In this document: one piece after another, positions 7,394 to 15,459 of the stretch | How positions within the stretch are numbered: position 1 is the first letter of the stretch | Layout: the number at the start of each line of letters is the position of its first letter | Assembly (NCBI GenBank): GCA_002838185.1 | Contig: CP017948.1 | Location: 1,860,001-1,924,000 of the forward strand | Origin: Tenericutes bacterium MO-XQ | GTDB lineage: Bacteria > Bacillota_I > Bacilli_A > Acholeplasmatales > Acholeplasmataceae | Reading direction: 5' to 3' | DNA: 64,000 bases | Made by a program: the position numbers and the translations under genes | Notes under the pieces: generated by a model | Told to the model about the DNA's origin: nothing | Database searches by the model: none | What the model saw: only the letters and a program-made list of their open reading frames with translations

Positions 7394-8719
7394 ATGAAAA
7401 AATATAAAGTAGCAAAATTTGGTGGCACCTCTCTAGCAACACCTGAGGCTTTAAAAGAGGTCATATCCATTATCCAGTCTGATGAAGAAAGAAAATACAT
7501 TGTCGTCTCTGCACCAGGCAAAAGATTTAAAGAAGATATTAAGGTCACAGACCTTTTATATCAGCTTGCAGATGAGATCATCATCGGACAAAAAGCAGAT
7601 ACATATGAACTCATTAAACAAAGATATTTATCATTAACAGAAAACTTTAAACTATCATTTTCCCTAGAAGATCTATTAGATCATATTTTAGCTGAGATGA
7701 TTGAAGAAGAAACTGTTGAGTTTATTGTTTCTCGTGGAGAATATATCACTGCAATCATCTTAGCAGATATTTTAGGTTACGCTTTTGTAGATGCTAAAGA
7801 ACTGGTTAGATTTAGAGGTTCAAGAGTAGATTATACACAAACTCAAAAAATCGCAAGAAAATATTTAAGAGATAAAGAAAATATCGTCATCCCAGGTTTT
7901 TATGGCGCAACCCTTAAAGGTGACTTAAAACTTTTATCTAGAGGTGGTGCTGATGTCACAGGTGCATTAATATCTGCAGCAGTTCATGCAAAGATGTATG
8001 AAAACTGGACAGATCAAGATGGCTTTTTAATGTGCGATCCAAGAATTGTTGAAGATCCACATTTAATCGATATCATGTCTTATAAAGAATTAAGAGCTTT
8101 ATCTTTTATGGGTGCTTCTGTCATCCATAGTGACACCTTTTATCCAGTGGCTAAAGCAGGTATACCAATCAACGCAAGAAACACCTTTAACAGAGAAGCT
8201 AAAGGGACTTTCATCTATGATTATGTACCCGCAAGTAAAGGCAGACATGTTGTTACTGGTATTGCAGGTCTAAATGACTTTACATTAGTTGTTATTGAAA
8301 AGCATTTGATGGATGAAACCAGTGGGTTTGACAGAAAAGTACTTCTTATTTGTGAAAAGTTTGATATTCAAGTCGAACACTTCCCAAGTGGTACCGATAC
8401 GTTTTCACTCATGATTGAATCTAGATACTTAAAAGATGGAAAACTTGATGCATTAATCGCTCAAATTAAAAAACTATTAAAGCCTGATACTGTTGAAGTT
8501 CATGAGAACATCTCATTAATTTCAATTGTAGGTAGAAACTTAATGGCGAATAAATATAATATGCTTAAACTATTTAGTGCCCTTGTCAATACAAACATTA
8601 CACTTAGAATGATTGATTATGGTTCAAATGGAACCAATATCGTTATCGGTGTCGATGACATCGATTACGAATACGCAATCAATGCCGTTTATAATGAATT
8701 TGAAAGGGATGATGAATAA
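7394..8719 (+). CDS. lysC: Aspartate kinase
   Basis: 441 residues, monofunctional aspartokinase. The N-terminal KFGGTSLATPEAL is the nucleotide-site signature; LLSRGGADVTGALISAA and FMGASVIHSDTFYPV are further catalytic-domain motifs. The C-terminal third (about 290-441) looks like a paired ACT regulatory region (LISIVGRNLMANKYNMLK). It phosphorylates aspartate to beta-aspartyl phosphate. The gene starts eight bases after nspC with GAGGTGA before the ATG. No lysine, threonine or methionine biosynthesis gene is seen in the window, so here the enzyme most likely feeds polyamine synthesis; feedback sensing by polyamine rather than lysine would be plausible but is not shown. Confidence 0.93.
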   Translation: MKKYKVAKFGGTSLATPEALKEVISIIQSDEERKYIVVSAPGKRFKEDIKVTDLLYQLADEIIIGQKADTYELIKQRYLSLTENFKLSFSLEDLLDHILAEMIEEETVEFIVSRGEYITAIILADILGYAFVDAKELVRFRGSRVDYTQTQKIARKYLRDKENIVIPGFYGATLKGDLKLLSRGGADVTGALISAAVHAKMYENWTDQDGFLMCDPRIVEDPHLIDIMSYKELRALSFMGASVIHSDTFYPVAKAGIPINARNTFNREAKGTFIYDYVPASKGRHVVTGIAGLNDFTLVVIEKHLMDETSGFDRKVLLICEKFDIQVEHFPSGTDTFSLMIESRYLKDGKLDALIAQIKKLLKPDTVEVHENISLISIVGRNLMANKYNMLKLFSALVNTNITLRMIDYGSNGTNIVIGVDDIDYEYAINAVYNEFERDDE

Positions 8720-8720
8720 C

Positions 8721-9707
8721 ATGAGAAAAATAAATCTCGCTATTGTTGGCGCAACCGGTGTTGTTGGTCGTAAGTTCTTAGAAGTGATTGCAGAAAGAAA
8801 GATTCCATTTGATAATCTATATTTATTCGCATCTAAAAAAAGTGCTGGTAAAGAAATCATCTATCAAGATCAAACATATACAGTTATTGAACTTTCTGAA
8901 GAAAACATTAAAAAGTATGACATCGATTTTGCACTCTTTAGTGCTGGTGGTTCTACTGCCCTCACTTACGCACCTATGTTTGCTAAACAAAAAACCATTG
9001 TGATTGATAACTCAAGTGCCTTTAGAATGGATAAGAATGTACCATTAGTTGTACCTGAGGTTAATAAAGATGATGCCTTTAAGCATAACTTCATCATCGC
9101 AAATCCAAACTGTTCAACCATTCAAGCAGCTCTAGTCTTAAAACCATTACATGACAACTATGCCTTAAAAAGAGTTATCATGTCAACTTATCAAGCTGTA
9201 AGTGGAGCTGGTATTGATGGTATTCACGACTTAGAACATGAACTTAAAACAGGAGAAACTAAAAAATTCCCATATCAGATTCATCATAATGTGATTCCGC
9301 ACATTGACATCTTCTTAGAAGATGGCAATACCAAGGAAGAAGATAAGATGATCAATGAAATGAGAAAAATATTAGGCATTCCAGATTTAAAAATAACTGC
9401 AACAGCAGTGAGAGTCCCTGTTGTTCATGGACATAGTGAAAGTATCAACATTGAGTTTAATCAAGATTTTGAAATAAACACTGTAAAATCCATCTTAAAA
9501 CAAGCACCAAACGTCATTGTCTATGATAATCCAAGTGAACTGAAATATCCGATGCCTATTTTAGCAGAAGGTAAAGACGAAGTTTTTGTGGGCAGAATTA
9601 GACGCGATAAATCAGCTGATTACGCTTTAAATTTATTTGTGGTTGCGGATAACATCAGAAAAGGTGCAGCAACCAACGCAGTACAAATCTTAGAATTATT
9701 TTTATAA
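8721..9707 (+). CDS. asd: Aspartate-semialdehyde dehydrogenase
   Basis: 328 residues. NLAIVGATGVVGRKFL is the NADP-binding N-terminus, IANPNCSTIQAAL holds the catalytic Cys, and VPVVHGHSESINIEF is the conserved C-terminal catalytic-domain segment with the active-site His. It reduces aspartyl phosphate to aspartate semialdehyde, the co-substrate of the first enzyme of this operon. The frame is open from 8613, but the part before 8721 is an out-of-frame shadow of the aspartokinase gene. The ATG at 8721 lies one base after its stop and has AAAGGGA upstream. Confidence 0.95.
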   Translation: MRKINLAIVGATGVVGRKFLEVIAERKIPFDNLYLFASKKSAGKEIIYQDQTYTVIELSEENIKKYDIDFALFSAGGSTALTYAPMFAKQKTIVIDNSSAFRMDKNVPLVVPEVNKDDAFKHNFIIANPNCSTIQAALVLKPLHDNYALKRVIMSTYQAVSGAGIDGIHDLEHELKTGETKKFPYQIHHNVIPHIDIFLEDGNTKEEDKMINEMRKILGIPDLKITATAVRVPVVHGHSESINIEFNQDFEINTVKSILKQAPNVIVYDNPSELKYPMPILAEGKDEVFVGRIRRDKSADYALNLFVVADNIRKGAATNAVQILELFL

Positions 9708-9720
9708 TTAACGATAAAAG

Positions 9721-9732
9721 AGAGCTGTGAGA
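9721..9732 (+). repeat. Left half of an interrupted terminator stem
   Basis: AGAGCTGTGAGA here is the exact complement of TCTCACAGCTCT at 11248-11259. Outside the pair lie an A-rich tract (left) and TTTTTCT (right). Together they read as a bidirectional Rho-independent terminator for the polyamine operon and the convergent lipoprotein gene, whose loop now carries an IS3 element. Confidence 0.7.
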
Positions 9733-9777
9733 AAAATAATATGTACCCTTTGTCAAGGACTAAGTAAAAAAAGAGCT

Positions 9778-10701
9778 TTAATATTTTAATTCAGTACTGT
9801 AAGATGGTTGTTCAGTTTTTGAGCGACCATCTTTTTTATTATTTTTGTTTCTAAGCATATCTCCATAAGTCTTTGGACTCATGCGATTGAGACCCCACTG
9901 ATACCTGAAATTATTGTAGTAATCCATGTATTCATCAATTGCTTTTACCACATCTTCAAACGTCTTACAATCAATTAAATTAATCTCATCTTTCATATGA
10001 CCAAAGAAGGATTCAATGGGTGCGTTATCCCAACAGTTCCCTCGTCTCGACATAGATTGTTCAATATGTAAATCTTTTAAACATCGTTGAAATGCGTGTG
10101 AGGTGTAATGTGTTCCTTGATCAGAATTCATCATTGCCTTTGGATCTAAAATAATTTTTTCAAGTTGATTCACACTTTCTTCAACGAAAGTGATATCCAA
10201 ATTTTGAGATACTTTATAGCCGTGTATCTCATTAGTTACACCATCTTTTACACCCGATAAGTAAGCACGTTGATTTAAGTCATAAGTTAAATACGTAATA
10301 TCAGTAAGTAATATTTGATTGGGATTACCTTCTTTAAACTTGCGCTTAAGCGTGTTCGGTGCGACGTGAGATGTTTTTAAAGCTTTAGCCATACGTCTAT
10401 ATGGATTTGCTTTCCGTATTGGGCAATAAAGTCCAAATTTCTTCATTAAACGTCTGATCTTCTTTAGATTCATAATTTTATCAAAATTATTTTCTAACGT
10501 CATTTTGAGCTGCCTTGCTCCCTTATTAAAGCCTTTAAATCGGTATGCTCTCATGATGAGTTCAAAGTCTTCTTCATCGTTGAACTCTCTAACTAGTTTA
10601 GATGTTGTTTCTTTGATATATCCATAGTATCCACTCTTTGATACACCTGATATCCTTAATAAATGACTGAGTTTGAGTTTGTTCTTTTGATTGCTCATCA
10701 T
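9778..10701 (-). CDS. IS3-family transposase OrfB (DDE integrase domain)
   Basis: 307 residues. It has the HTH_21 region (YRFKGFNKGARQLK), then the rve core with the DDE triad in the contexts LLTDITYL, MNSDQGTHYTS and DNAPIESFFG; the C-terminal YYNNFRYQWGLNRMSP is the usual IS150-type ending. It overlaps orfA by four bases in the -1 frame. Six A residues (10701-10706, T on the plus strand) precede the orfA stop, a likely slippery site for an OrfAB fusion made by -1 frameshifting, as known for the family. Catalytic residues are all present. Confidence 0.95.
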   Translation of the reverse strand: MMSNQKNKLKLSHLLRISGVSKSGYYGYIKETTSKLVREFNDEEDFELIMRAYRFKGFNKGARQLKMTLENNFDKIMNLKKIRRLMKKFGLYCPIRKANPYRRMAKALKTSHVAPNTLKRKFKEGNPNQILLTDITYLTYDLNQRAYLSGVKDGVTNEIHGYKVSQNLDITFVEESVNQLEKIILDPKAMMNSDQGTHYTSHAFQRCLKDLHIEQSMSRRGNCWDNAPIESFFGHMKDEINLIDCKTFEDVVKAIDEYMDYYNNFRYQWGLNRMSPKTYGDMLRNKNNKKDGRSKTEQPSYSTELKY

Positions 10702-11150
10702 TTTTTGGATGAGTTTGAACTTGTCTTTTGGCTTAATCTCTGCTTTCTGATCGCTTGCCTTTCTAGCCTTTTGAGTTCCAATAAGAAATCACGCTCTTGT
10801 TTCAAATATTCTATTTCTGCCTTTTGTCTTATGATGATTTCATCTTGACTTAGATGTTTGGTTCTTGGTCGCCCTGACCCACCTTTTCTTGTATCCCTTA
10901 ACCCCTCAAGTCTTTTACTTTGATTTCGCCATTGATTTGATATACTTCTGATGCGTCGATCCCCCATATAGCTAATGTCAAAACCTGACTCCTTAAATAT
11001 TTGTCCGGGTAACTTGCCTTTATCATATTCCTCGATAAAGTGCTCTTTAAAGTGTTCTTCATAGGTTATGCTTTTATGACTTACACGTTTAACGTTGGAA
11101 TTTTTTTCTAACTCTTTGACTTGTTCATCTGTAAAATAATGTATTCCCAT
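10698..11150 (-). CDS. IS3-family transposase OrfA
   Basis: 150 residues. A helix-turn-helix-like middle (LPGQIFKESGFDISYMGDRR) and a basic GGSGRPRTKHLS linker are followed by a coiled-coil segment IIIRQKAEIEYLKQERDFLL. OrfA binds the element ends and, fused to OrfB by frameshifting, makes the transposase. It is somewhat longer than the common OrfA of about 100 residues, matching the IS150-like subgroup. Confidence 0.9.
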   Translation of the reverse strand: MGIHYFTDEQVKELEKNSNVKRVSHKSITYEEHFKEHFIEEYDKGKLPGQIFKESGFDISYMGDRRIRSISNQWRNQSKRLEGLRDTRKGGSGRPRTKHLSQDEIIIRQKAEIEYLKQERDFLLELKRLERQAIRKQRLSQKTSSNSSKK

Positions 11151-11247
11151 TTCATCATCAACTCCTCATTGTTTCTATTATAAAGTAAAAACCCTATAGT
11201 TAGGGTCTTTTTTTCAAAGAGTCCGTTCTATAGGGTACATTTTAAAA

Positions 11248-11259
11248 TCTCACAGCTCT
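11248..11259 (+). repeat. Right half of an interrupted terminator stem
   Basis: TCTCACAGCTCT followed by TTTTTCT, complementary to 9721-9732. It lies five bases from the end of the lipoprotein gene at 11264. Confidence 0.7.
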
Positions 11260-11263
11260 TTTT

Positions 11264-12493
11264 CTATTCTATATCTAACATTTTCATAAAATAATCATAA
11301 CTCATCTCAAAAGTTCTATCCATATGTGCGCCATCTAAAAGTAATGGATAAACATGGTCGAAGTACTCTTTTTGATTTAAGTAATATTCCATTGAATAAG
11401 GGGCTTCTAATCCATATGTTGACATATTTAAGATATCGTCAGGTACTGGAGAAGCACCTTCATACTCATAAAATACAAAATCACCTTCTGTAACAGCAAG
11501 CCCTACCAAAAGATTATCGATTAATATCTCATTTTCATCATAAATATGATAAAGGCGAGGTGTTTCTGATTCTTCAATATAACTCCATCCATCTAAAGCA
11601 TTTAAATTAATGATAAACGTTCCATTAATTGGATTCATTTCAACTAGCTTTATATGTCCTCTATATACTTCATATACGATCAAGTTAGATACATCATCAT
11701 TTACAATACCCCAATAAAACTCATTGGTTACTCCATTTAAGAACTTAATTAAGTAAGCATCATTACTACCTTGATATATATATTTTCTACTCATATTCGT
11801 AAAACTGACACTCGAATAATCTAACCATCCTGTTCTTTCACTTACGTTACAAGAACTACAAGTATATGAGACTTCTCCAACATCTTCAATCAGTGTTGTT
11901 TTTGTGATATATTTATAATCAATTTCATCTACATTTTTTGCTTGATGTGTATATTCAAATACTTTTTCTTCAAGCTCATTTGTATAATAATACATTTTTT
12001 CTAAATGAACTGTATATCCATTGACAACACTTGAGTATTCAACATATGCTTCATTTCCATCTACATAATACAATAGATAATACAATTCTTTATCATCATA
12101 GCATTTAATGCCTTCTTTAATATCATCACAATAAGCAGTGATTCTAGATTCATAAAGATAATATTGGATATCTGAATATTCAATCAGATAACTTCTATTA
12201 TCTGTAAGATCATAATTGATCATGTCATCTTTATAGATCTTTTCATTTTGATCATAAAGCACATAGTCATTAAGTCCTTGAACACTTCCAAATTGACGAG
12301 GATAAGTTGTGCCTAAATATTGATTATAGTTATCATGTATAAAAGCGTCATATTCATTGATAATATCCATTAATACTTCAATATCATCACTTTTTTCATT
12401 CTCAAAATAATCGTTAGTTAAATGATCGTTGTTCTTACAACCAGATAAAGAAAACATAAACAAAACAATAAGAAAAATTGTAATTTTTTTCAT
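11264..12493 (-). CDS. Lipoprotein, unknown function
   Basis: 409 residues. The signal peptide MKKITIFLIVLFMFSLSGC has a canonical LSGC lipobox; the mature protein would be anchored outside the membrane. The rest is Tyr/Asp/Asn-rich and looks beta-rich. A CSSC pair occurs in YTCSSCNVSER near the middle. I recognise no family. The ATG has a GGGGATT site. Its terminator was probably the hairpin now split by the IS3 element. Confidence 0.65.
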   Translation of the reverse strand: MKKITIFLIVLFMFSLSGCKNNDHLTNDYFENEKSDDIEVLMDIINEYDAFIHDNYNQYLGTTYPRQFGSVQGLNDYVLYDQNEKIYKDDMINYDLTDNRSYLIEYSDIQYYLYESRITAYCDDIKEGIKCYDDKELYYLLYYVDGNEAYVEYSSVVNGYTVHLEKMYYYTNELEEKVFEYTHQAKNVDEIDYKYITKTTLIEDVGEVSYTCSSCNVSERTGWLDYSSVSFTNMSRKYIYQGSNDAYLIKFLNGVTNEFYWGIVNDDVSNLIVYEVYRGHIKLVEMNPINGTFIINLNALDGWSYIEESETPRLYHIYDENEILIDNLLVGLAVTEGDFVFYEYEGASPVPDDILNMSTYGLEAPYSMEYYLNQKEYFDHVYPLLLDGAHMDRTFEMSYDYFMKMLDIE

Positions 12494-12611
12494 ATGAATC
12501 CCCGTATATGTGTATTTTTTATCAGTATATCATGAAAAAATGAAAAAATTACAATCTCTTATTTTTTTGATAAACAACTTCATATTATCACAGTCATAAG
12601 AAATGAAGAAC

Positions 12612-12639
12612 TTGCATTATTATTTTATCGTGGTATAAT
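12612..12639 (+). promoter_or_regulatory. Promoter of csoR-copB
   Basis: TTGCAT (12612-12617), 16-base spacer, TATAAT (12634-12639). The CsoR-type operator lies directly downstream. Confidence 0.75.
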
Positions 12640-12645
12640 GAAAGT

Positions 12646-12672
12646 ATAGACCCCTCCCATGGTGGGATATAA
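12646..12672 (+). promoter_or_regulatory. CsoR-type operator (imperfect)
   Basis: GACCCCTCCCATGGTGGGAT flanked by TATA on both sides, a C-run/G-run dyad in an A/T background, covers the predicted transcription start. CsoR operators are C-tract/G-tract dyads of this kind. A more perfect copy lies before the CopZ-like gene. Confidence 0.65.
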
Positions 12673-12684
12673 GGAGGATATAAA

Positions 12685-12975
12685 ATGAACAAAACCACTG
12701 AACAACACCCAAGACATATCAATGAAAAAAAAGTAAATCAATTGTTGAAAACTTCTAAAGGACAAATTGAAGGTATTTTAAAAATGTATGCTGAAGATAG
12801 GTACTGTGTCGATATTTCAAAACAAATACTTTCAGTGATTGCATTATTACAAAATGCCAACGCTTTAATATTAAATGATCACATTACTACATGCGTTAGT
12901 GAAGCTATCATCGATAAAAAAGGGAAAGAGAAAATTGATGAGATTACAGAAACATTAGTTAAATATTTAAGATAA
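12685..12975 (+). CDS. csoR: CsoR-type copper-sensing repressor
   Basis: 96 residues, all-helical CsoR/RcnR family. The Cu(I) ligands are present with the canonical spacing: Cys41 (YCVDI), His66 and Cys70 (NDHITTC). The DNA-contact region KTSKGQIEGILKM is also typical. CsoR binds operator DNA when copper-free and releases it on Cu(I) binding. It is followed by the copper ATPase and controls itself by the operator upstream. AAGGAGGATATAAA precedes the ATG. The Cys/His/Cys set argues for copper rather than nickel or formaldehyde. Confidence 0.93.
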   Translation: MNKTTEQHPRHINEKKVNQLLKTSKGQIEGILKMYAEDRYCVDISKQILSVIALLQNANALILNDHITTCVSEAIIDKKGKEKIDEITETLVKYLR

Positions 12976-13015
12976 TCACAAATAAATAATAATTAATAAT
13001 CTAAGGAGGATAACT

Positions 13016-15091
13016 ATGAATAAAAACAAACATAACCATCAGCAAACCATTGATACACCCGATCATCATCACAATCATCATGAGGATATGAATCATTCAA
13101 ATCATGATATGCAAAATCACGAAGATCATCATGATCATCACGACCACCATGATCATCATCAAATGATGGTAAAGGATTTTAGGAGAAGATTCTTCTTTTC
13201 ACTCATTCTACTATTTCCAATTCTTGCACTATCGCCAATGATTCAATCGTTTTTAGGTATTGATTTAAGATTTACAGGAGATCTATACATTTTGTTATTT
13301 TTAAGCACTATTCTATTCATTTATGGTGGATACCCATTTTTTAAAGGTACGATTGATGAAATGAAGGAAAAAGCACCTTCTATGATGTCTTTGATCGGAC
13401 TTGCAATTAGTGTAGCATACTTTTATAGTTCCTATGCTGTTATCTTTAATGCTGGACAAGATTTTTTCTGGGAATTATCATCATTAATTTCAATTATGCT
13501 TCTTGGTCACTGGATTGAGATGAAATCTGTATTAGGTGCCTCAAAAGCACTTGAAGAACTCTTAAAACTTATGCCCGAAGAAGCACACGTGATCGATGAA
13601 AAAGGAAACATCGAAGATATTCCTACATCGAAAGTAAAAGTAGGAATGATATTATTGGTTAGACCTGGTGAGAAAATACCAATTGATGGTAAAATTACTG
13701 AAGGTAAATCTTCAGTCAATGAGTCTATGTTAACTGGTGAATCAGTACCTATTAATAAATCCATTGGAGATGAGTTAATTGGTGGTTCTATCAATGCAGA
13801 AGGATCGTTAAAATATGAAGTTACTAGAATAGGTGATGAAACATTCCTATCTCAAGTCATTAAACTTGTTAGAGATGCTCAATCAACTCGTTCAAAAACT
13901 CAAAGGATTGCTGATGTAGCCGCTAAATATTTATTTTATATTGCACTTATTGGTGGTATATCAACATTCATCGTTTGGCTATCACTAGGTAAAGATGTCG
14001 GATTTGCTATGGAGAGAGCTGTTACAGTAGTGATCATTGCTTGTCCACATGCACTTGGTCTTGCAACACCACTGGTAACTGCAGTATCTTCTAGTATCGG
14101 AGCTAAGCATGGATTGCTGATTAGAAATCGGGCAAATTTTGAAAATGCACATAAAATTAATACCATCGTATTTGATAAAACTGGAACTCTTACAAAAGGT
14201 GAATTTGGTATCTCAAAAATCACAAGTGATTCCATGAGTGAAGATGATCTATTATCGTTAGCTTTTGCTATCGAAAATGAATCAGAACATCCAATCGCAA
14301 ATGCAATTGTCCAAGCAGCAAAGAACAAAAAATTAAAACTTCAAAAAGGCAAAGATATCAAAGCAATCCCTGGTAAAGGTCTTACAGGAAAGGTCGATCA
14401 ATCACTGATTTCAGTTGTAAGTCCGGGTTACTTAAAAGAAAACAAAATAGTTTTTGATGAAAAAGCTTATGAAACTTTAGCTAGTAAAGGACAAACAGTA
14501 GTATTTGTTTTAAAAGATAATGAATTATTAGGTTATATCGCATTAAGTGATGTCATCAGAGAAACTTCTAAAGAAGCTGTTCAAGTACTAAAAGATATGG
14601 GTGTTGAATCATATATGCTCACAGGAGATAATCAAAAAGTAGCTGATGAAGTAGCAAAACAAATTGGTATATCTCATGTTTTCGCAGAAGTCTTACCTGA
14701 ACAAAAATCAGAAAAGATCGAATCATTAACTAAAGAAGGACGATTAGTTGCGATGACAGGAGATGGTATCAATGATGCTCCAGCTTTAGCTAAAGCCCAT
14801 CTTGGAATTGCAATTGGTGCAGGTACAGATGTCGCCATAGAAACTGCAGATGTCATCTTAGTAAAAAGTAATCCTATGGATGTAGTTAATATTATTAAAC
14901 TGTCTAAATCAACATATAAGAAGATGATTCAAAATTTAATTTGGGCAACTGGTTATAACATCATCGCCATACCGCTTGCTGCAGGTGTCTTAAGCTCTAT
15001 TGGTATTATCTTGAGTCCAGCAGTTGGTGCAGTCTTAATGTCACTAAGTACTGTTATCGTAGCGATTAATGCTAGATTATTGAAAATTTGA
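13016..15091 (+). CDS. copB: CopB-type copper-transporting P-type ATPase
   Basis: 691 residues, P1B ATPase. The first about 50 residues are extremely His-rich (runs such as DHHDHHDHHDHHQ), replacing the usual CxxC metal-binding domain. The membrane motif is CPH (IIACPHALGLATP), the mark of the P1B-3/CopB group. The phosphorylation motif is DKTGTLTKGE, with TGES (LTGESVPI), SEHPIA and TGDGINDAP further on, so all catalytic elements are present. It should export copper (or silver) across the cell membrane. It lies 40 bases after csoR with AAGGAGGATAACT before the ATG. UGA stop. Confidence 0.94.
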   Translation: MNKNKHNHQQTIDTPDHHHNHHEDMNHSNHDMQNHEDHHDHHDHHDHHQMMVKDFRRRFFFSLILLFPILALSPMIQSFLGIDLRFTGDLYILLFLSTILFIYGGYPFFKGTIDEMKEKAPSMMSLIGLAISVAYFYSSYAVIFNAGQDFFWELSSLISIMLLGHWIEMKSVLGASKALEELLKLMPEEAHVIDEKGNIEDIPTSKVKVGMILLVRPGEKIPIDGKITEGKSSVNESMLTGESVPINKSIGDELIGGSINAEGSLKYEVTRIGDETFLSQVIKLVRDAQSTRSKTQRIADVAAKYLFYIALIGGISTFIVWLSLGKDVGFAMERAVTVVIIACPHALGLATPLVTAVSSSIGAKHGLLIRNRANFENAHKINTIVFDKTGTLTKGEFGISKITSDSMSEDDLLSLAFAIENESEHPIANAIVQAAKNKKLKLQKGKDIKAIPGKGLTGKVDQSLISVVSPGYLKENKIVFDEKAYETLASKGQTVVFVLKDNELLGYIALSDVIRETSKEAVQVLKDMGVESYMLTGDNQKVADEVAKQIGISHVFAEVLPEQKSEKIESLTKEGRLVAMTGDGINDAPALAKAHLGIAIGAGTDVAIETADVILVKSNPMDVVNIIKLSKSTYKKMIQNLIWATGYNIIAIPLAAGVLSSIGIILSPAVGAVLMSLSTVIVAINARLLKI

Positions 15092-15100
15092 TCGTGTATC

Positions 15101-15138
15101 AAAAAAGCGAATTGACAAATACATCAATTCGCTTTTTA
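15101..15138. terminator. Bidirectional terminator between copB and the CopZ-like gene
   Basis: AAAAAGCGAATTGA (15102-15115) pairs with TCAATTCGCTTTTT (15124-15137), loop of eight bases. It serves both convergent genes. Confidence 0.9.
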
Positions 15139-15152
15139 AATAGATGAAAAAC

Positions 15153-15380
15153 TTAATTATCATCAATGGTTGTTAAATACTCAGCTTGATATCCTGATTC
15201 GATAATTGCATTTAAAAATATATTTTCGTCTGGATTCGTCTCTTCTGTCATCACTTTTGCAATATGTGTTGTCAAATCAATATCAACGTGAATAGCATCT
15301 TCTTCTTTGAGGGCACTTGTAATTCTATTGATGCAACCCACACAATGAATATCTCCAATTCTATAAATAAGTGTAGCCAT
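15153..15380 (-). CDS. CopZ-like heavy-metal-associated (HMA) protein
   Basis: 75 residues with the HMA ferredoxin-like pattern. The metal site is GDIHCVGC (Cys13, Cys16); the usual Met of MxCxxC is replaced, giving I-H-C-V-G-C. The rest (VDIDLTTHIAKV, IIESGYQAEYL) follows the family. It is likely a cytoplasmic copper chaperone that hands Cu(I) to the ATPase or to CsoR. It is convergent with copB but has its own sigma-A promoter and a perfect CsoR-type dyad, so it belongs to the same regulon. Confidence 0.85.
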   Translation of the reverse strand: MATLIYRIGDIHCVGCINRITSALKEEDAIHVDIDLTTHIAKVMTEETNPDENIFLNAIIESGYQAEYLTTIDDN

Positions 15381-15399
15381 ACATAAGATCCTCCTTTTT

Positions 15400-15423
15400 T
15401 ATACCCCCCCTATAGGGGGCTTA
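15400..15423 (-). promoter_or_regulatory. CsoR-type operator (perfect dyad)
   Basis: CCCCCTATAGGGGG (15406-15419) inside ATACCCCCCCTATAGGGGGC, between the predicted start of transcription and the ribosome binding site of the CopZ-like gene. Confidence 0.8.
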
Positions 15424-15430
15424 CAATTAC

Positions 15431-15459
15431 ACTATATCAAACAAGATACTTTATGTCAA
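15431..15459 (-). promoter_or_regulatory. Promoter of the CopZ-like gene
   Basis: On the minus strand TTGACA (15459-15454) and TATAGT (15436-15431) with a 17-base spacer. The -35 box overlaps the stop codon of the gene at 15456-16367. Confidence 0.75.

Larger units (their letters stand above)
9742..11239 (-). mobile_element. IS3-family insertion sequence
   Basis: About 1.5 kb with imperfect terminal inverted repeats: TGTACCCTTTGTCAAGGAC at 9742 and, reading inward from 11239, TGTACCCTATAGAACGGAC. It encodes orfA and orfB on the minus strand in the overlapping arrangement of the family. I see no target-site duplication directly outside the ends (ATA on the left, TTT on the right), so it is old, recombined, or the true ends differ by a few bases. 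Both ORFs look intact, so it may be active. Confidence 0.85.

Noticed and set aside
8613-8720. N-terminal extension of aspartate-semialdehyde dehydrogenase
   Set aside because: This stretch is the aspartokinase gene read in another frame; the ATG at 8721 gives the canonical N-terminus.
13936-14856. Long antisense frames inside the copper ATPase gene
   Set aside because: They are shadows of a strongly coding sequence, with no ribosome binding site and no family likeness; the same holds for other antisense frames in the window.
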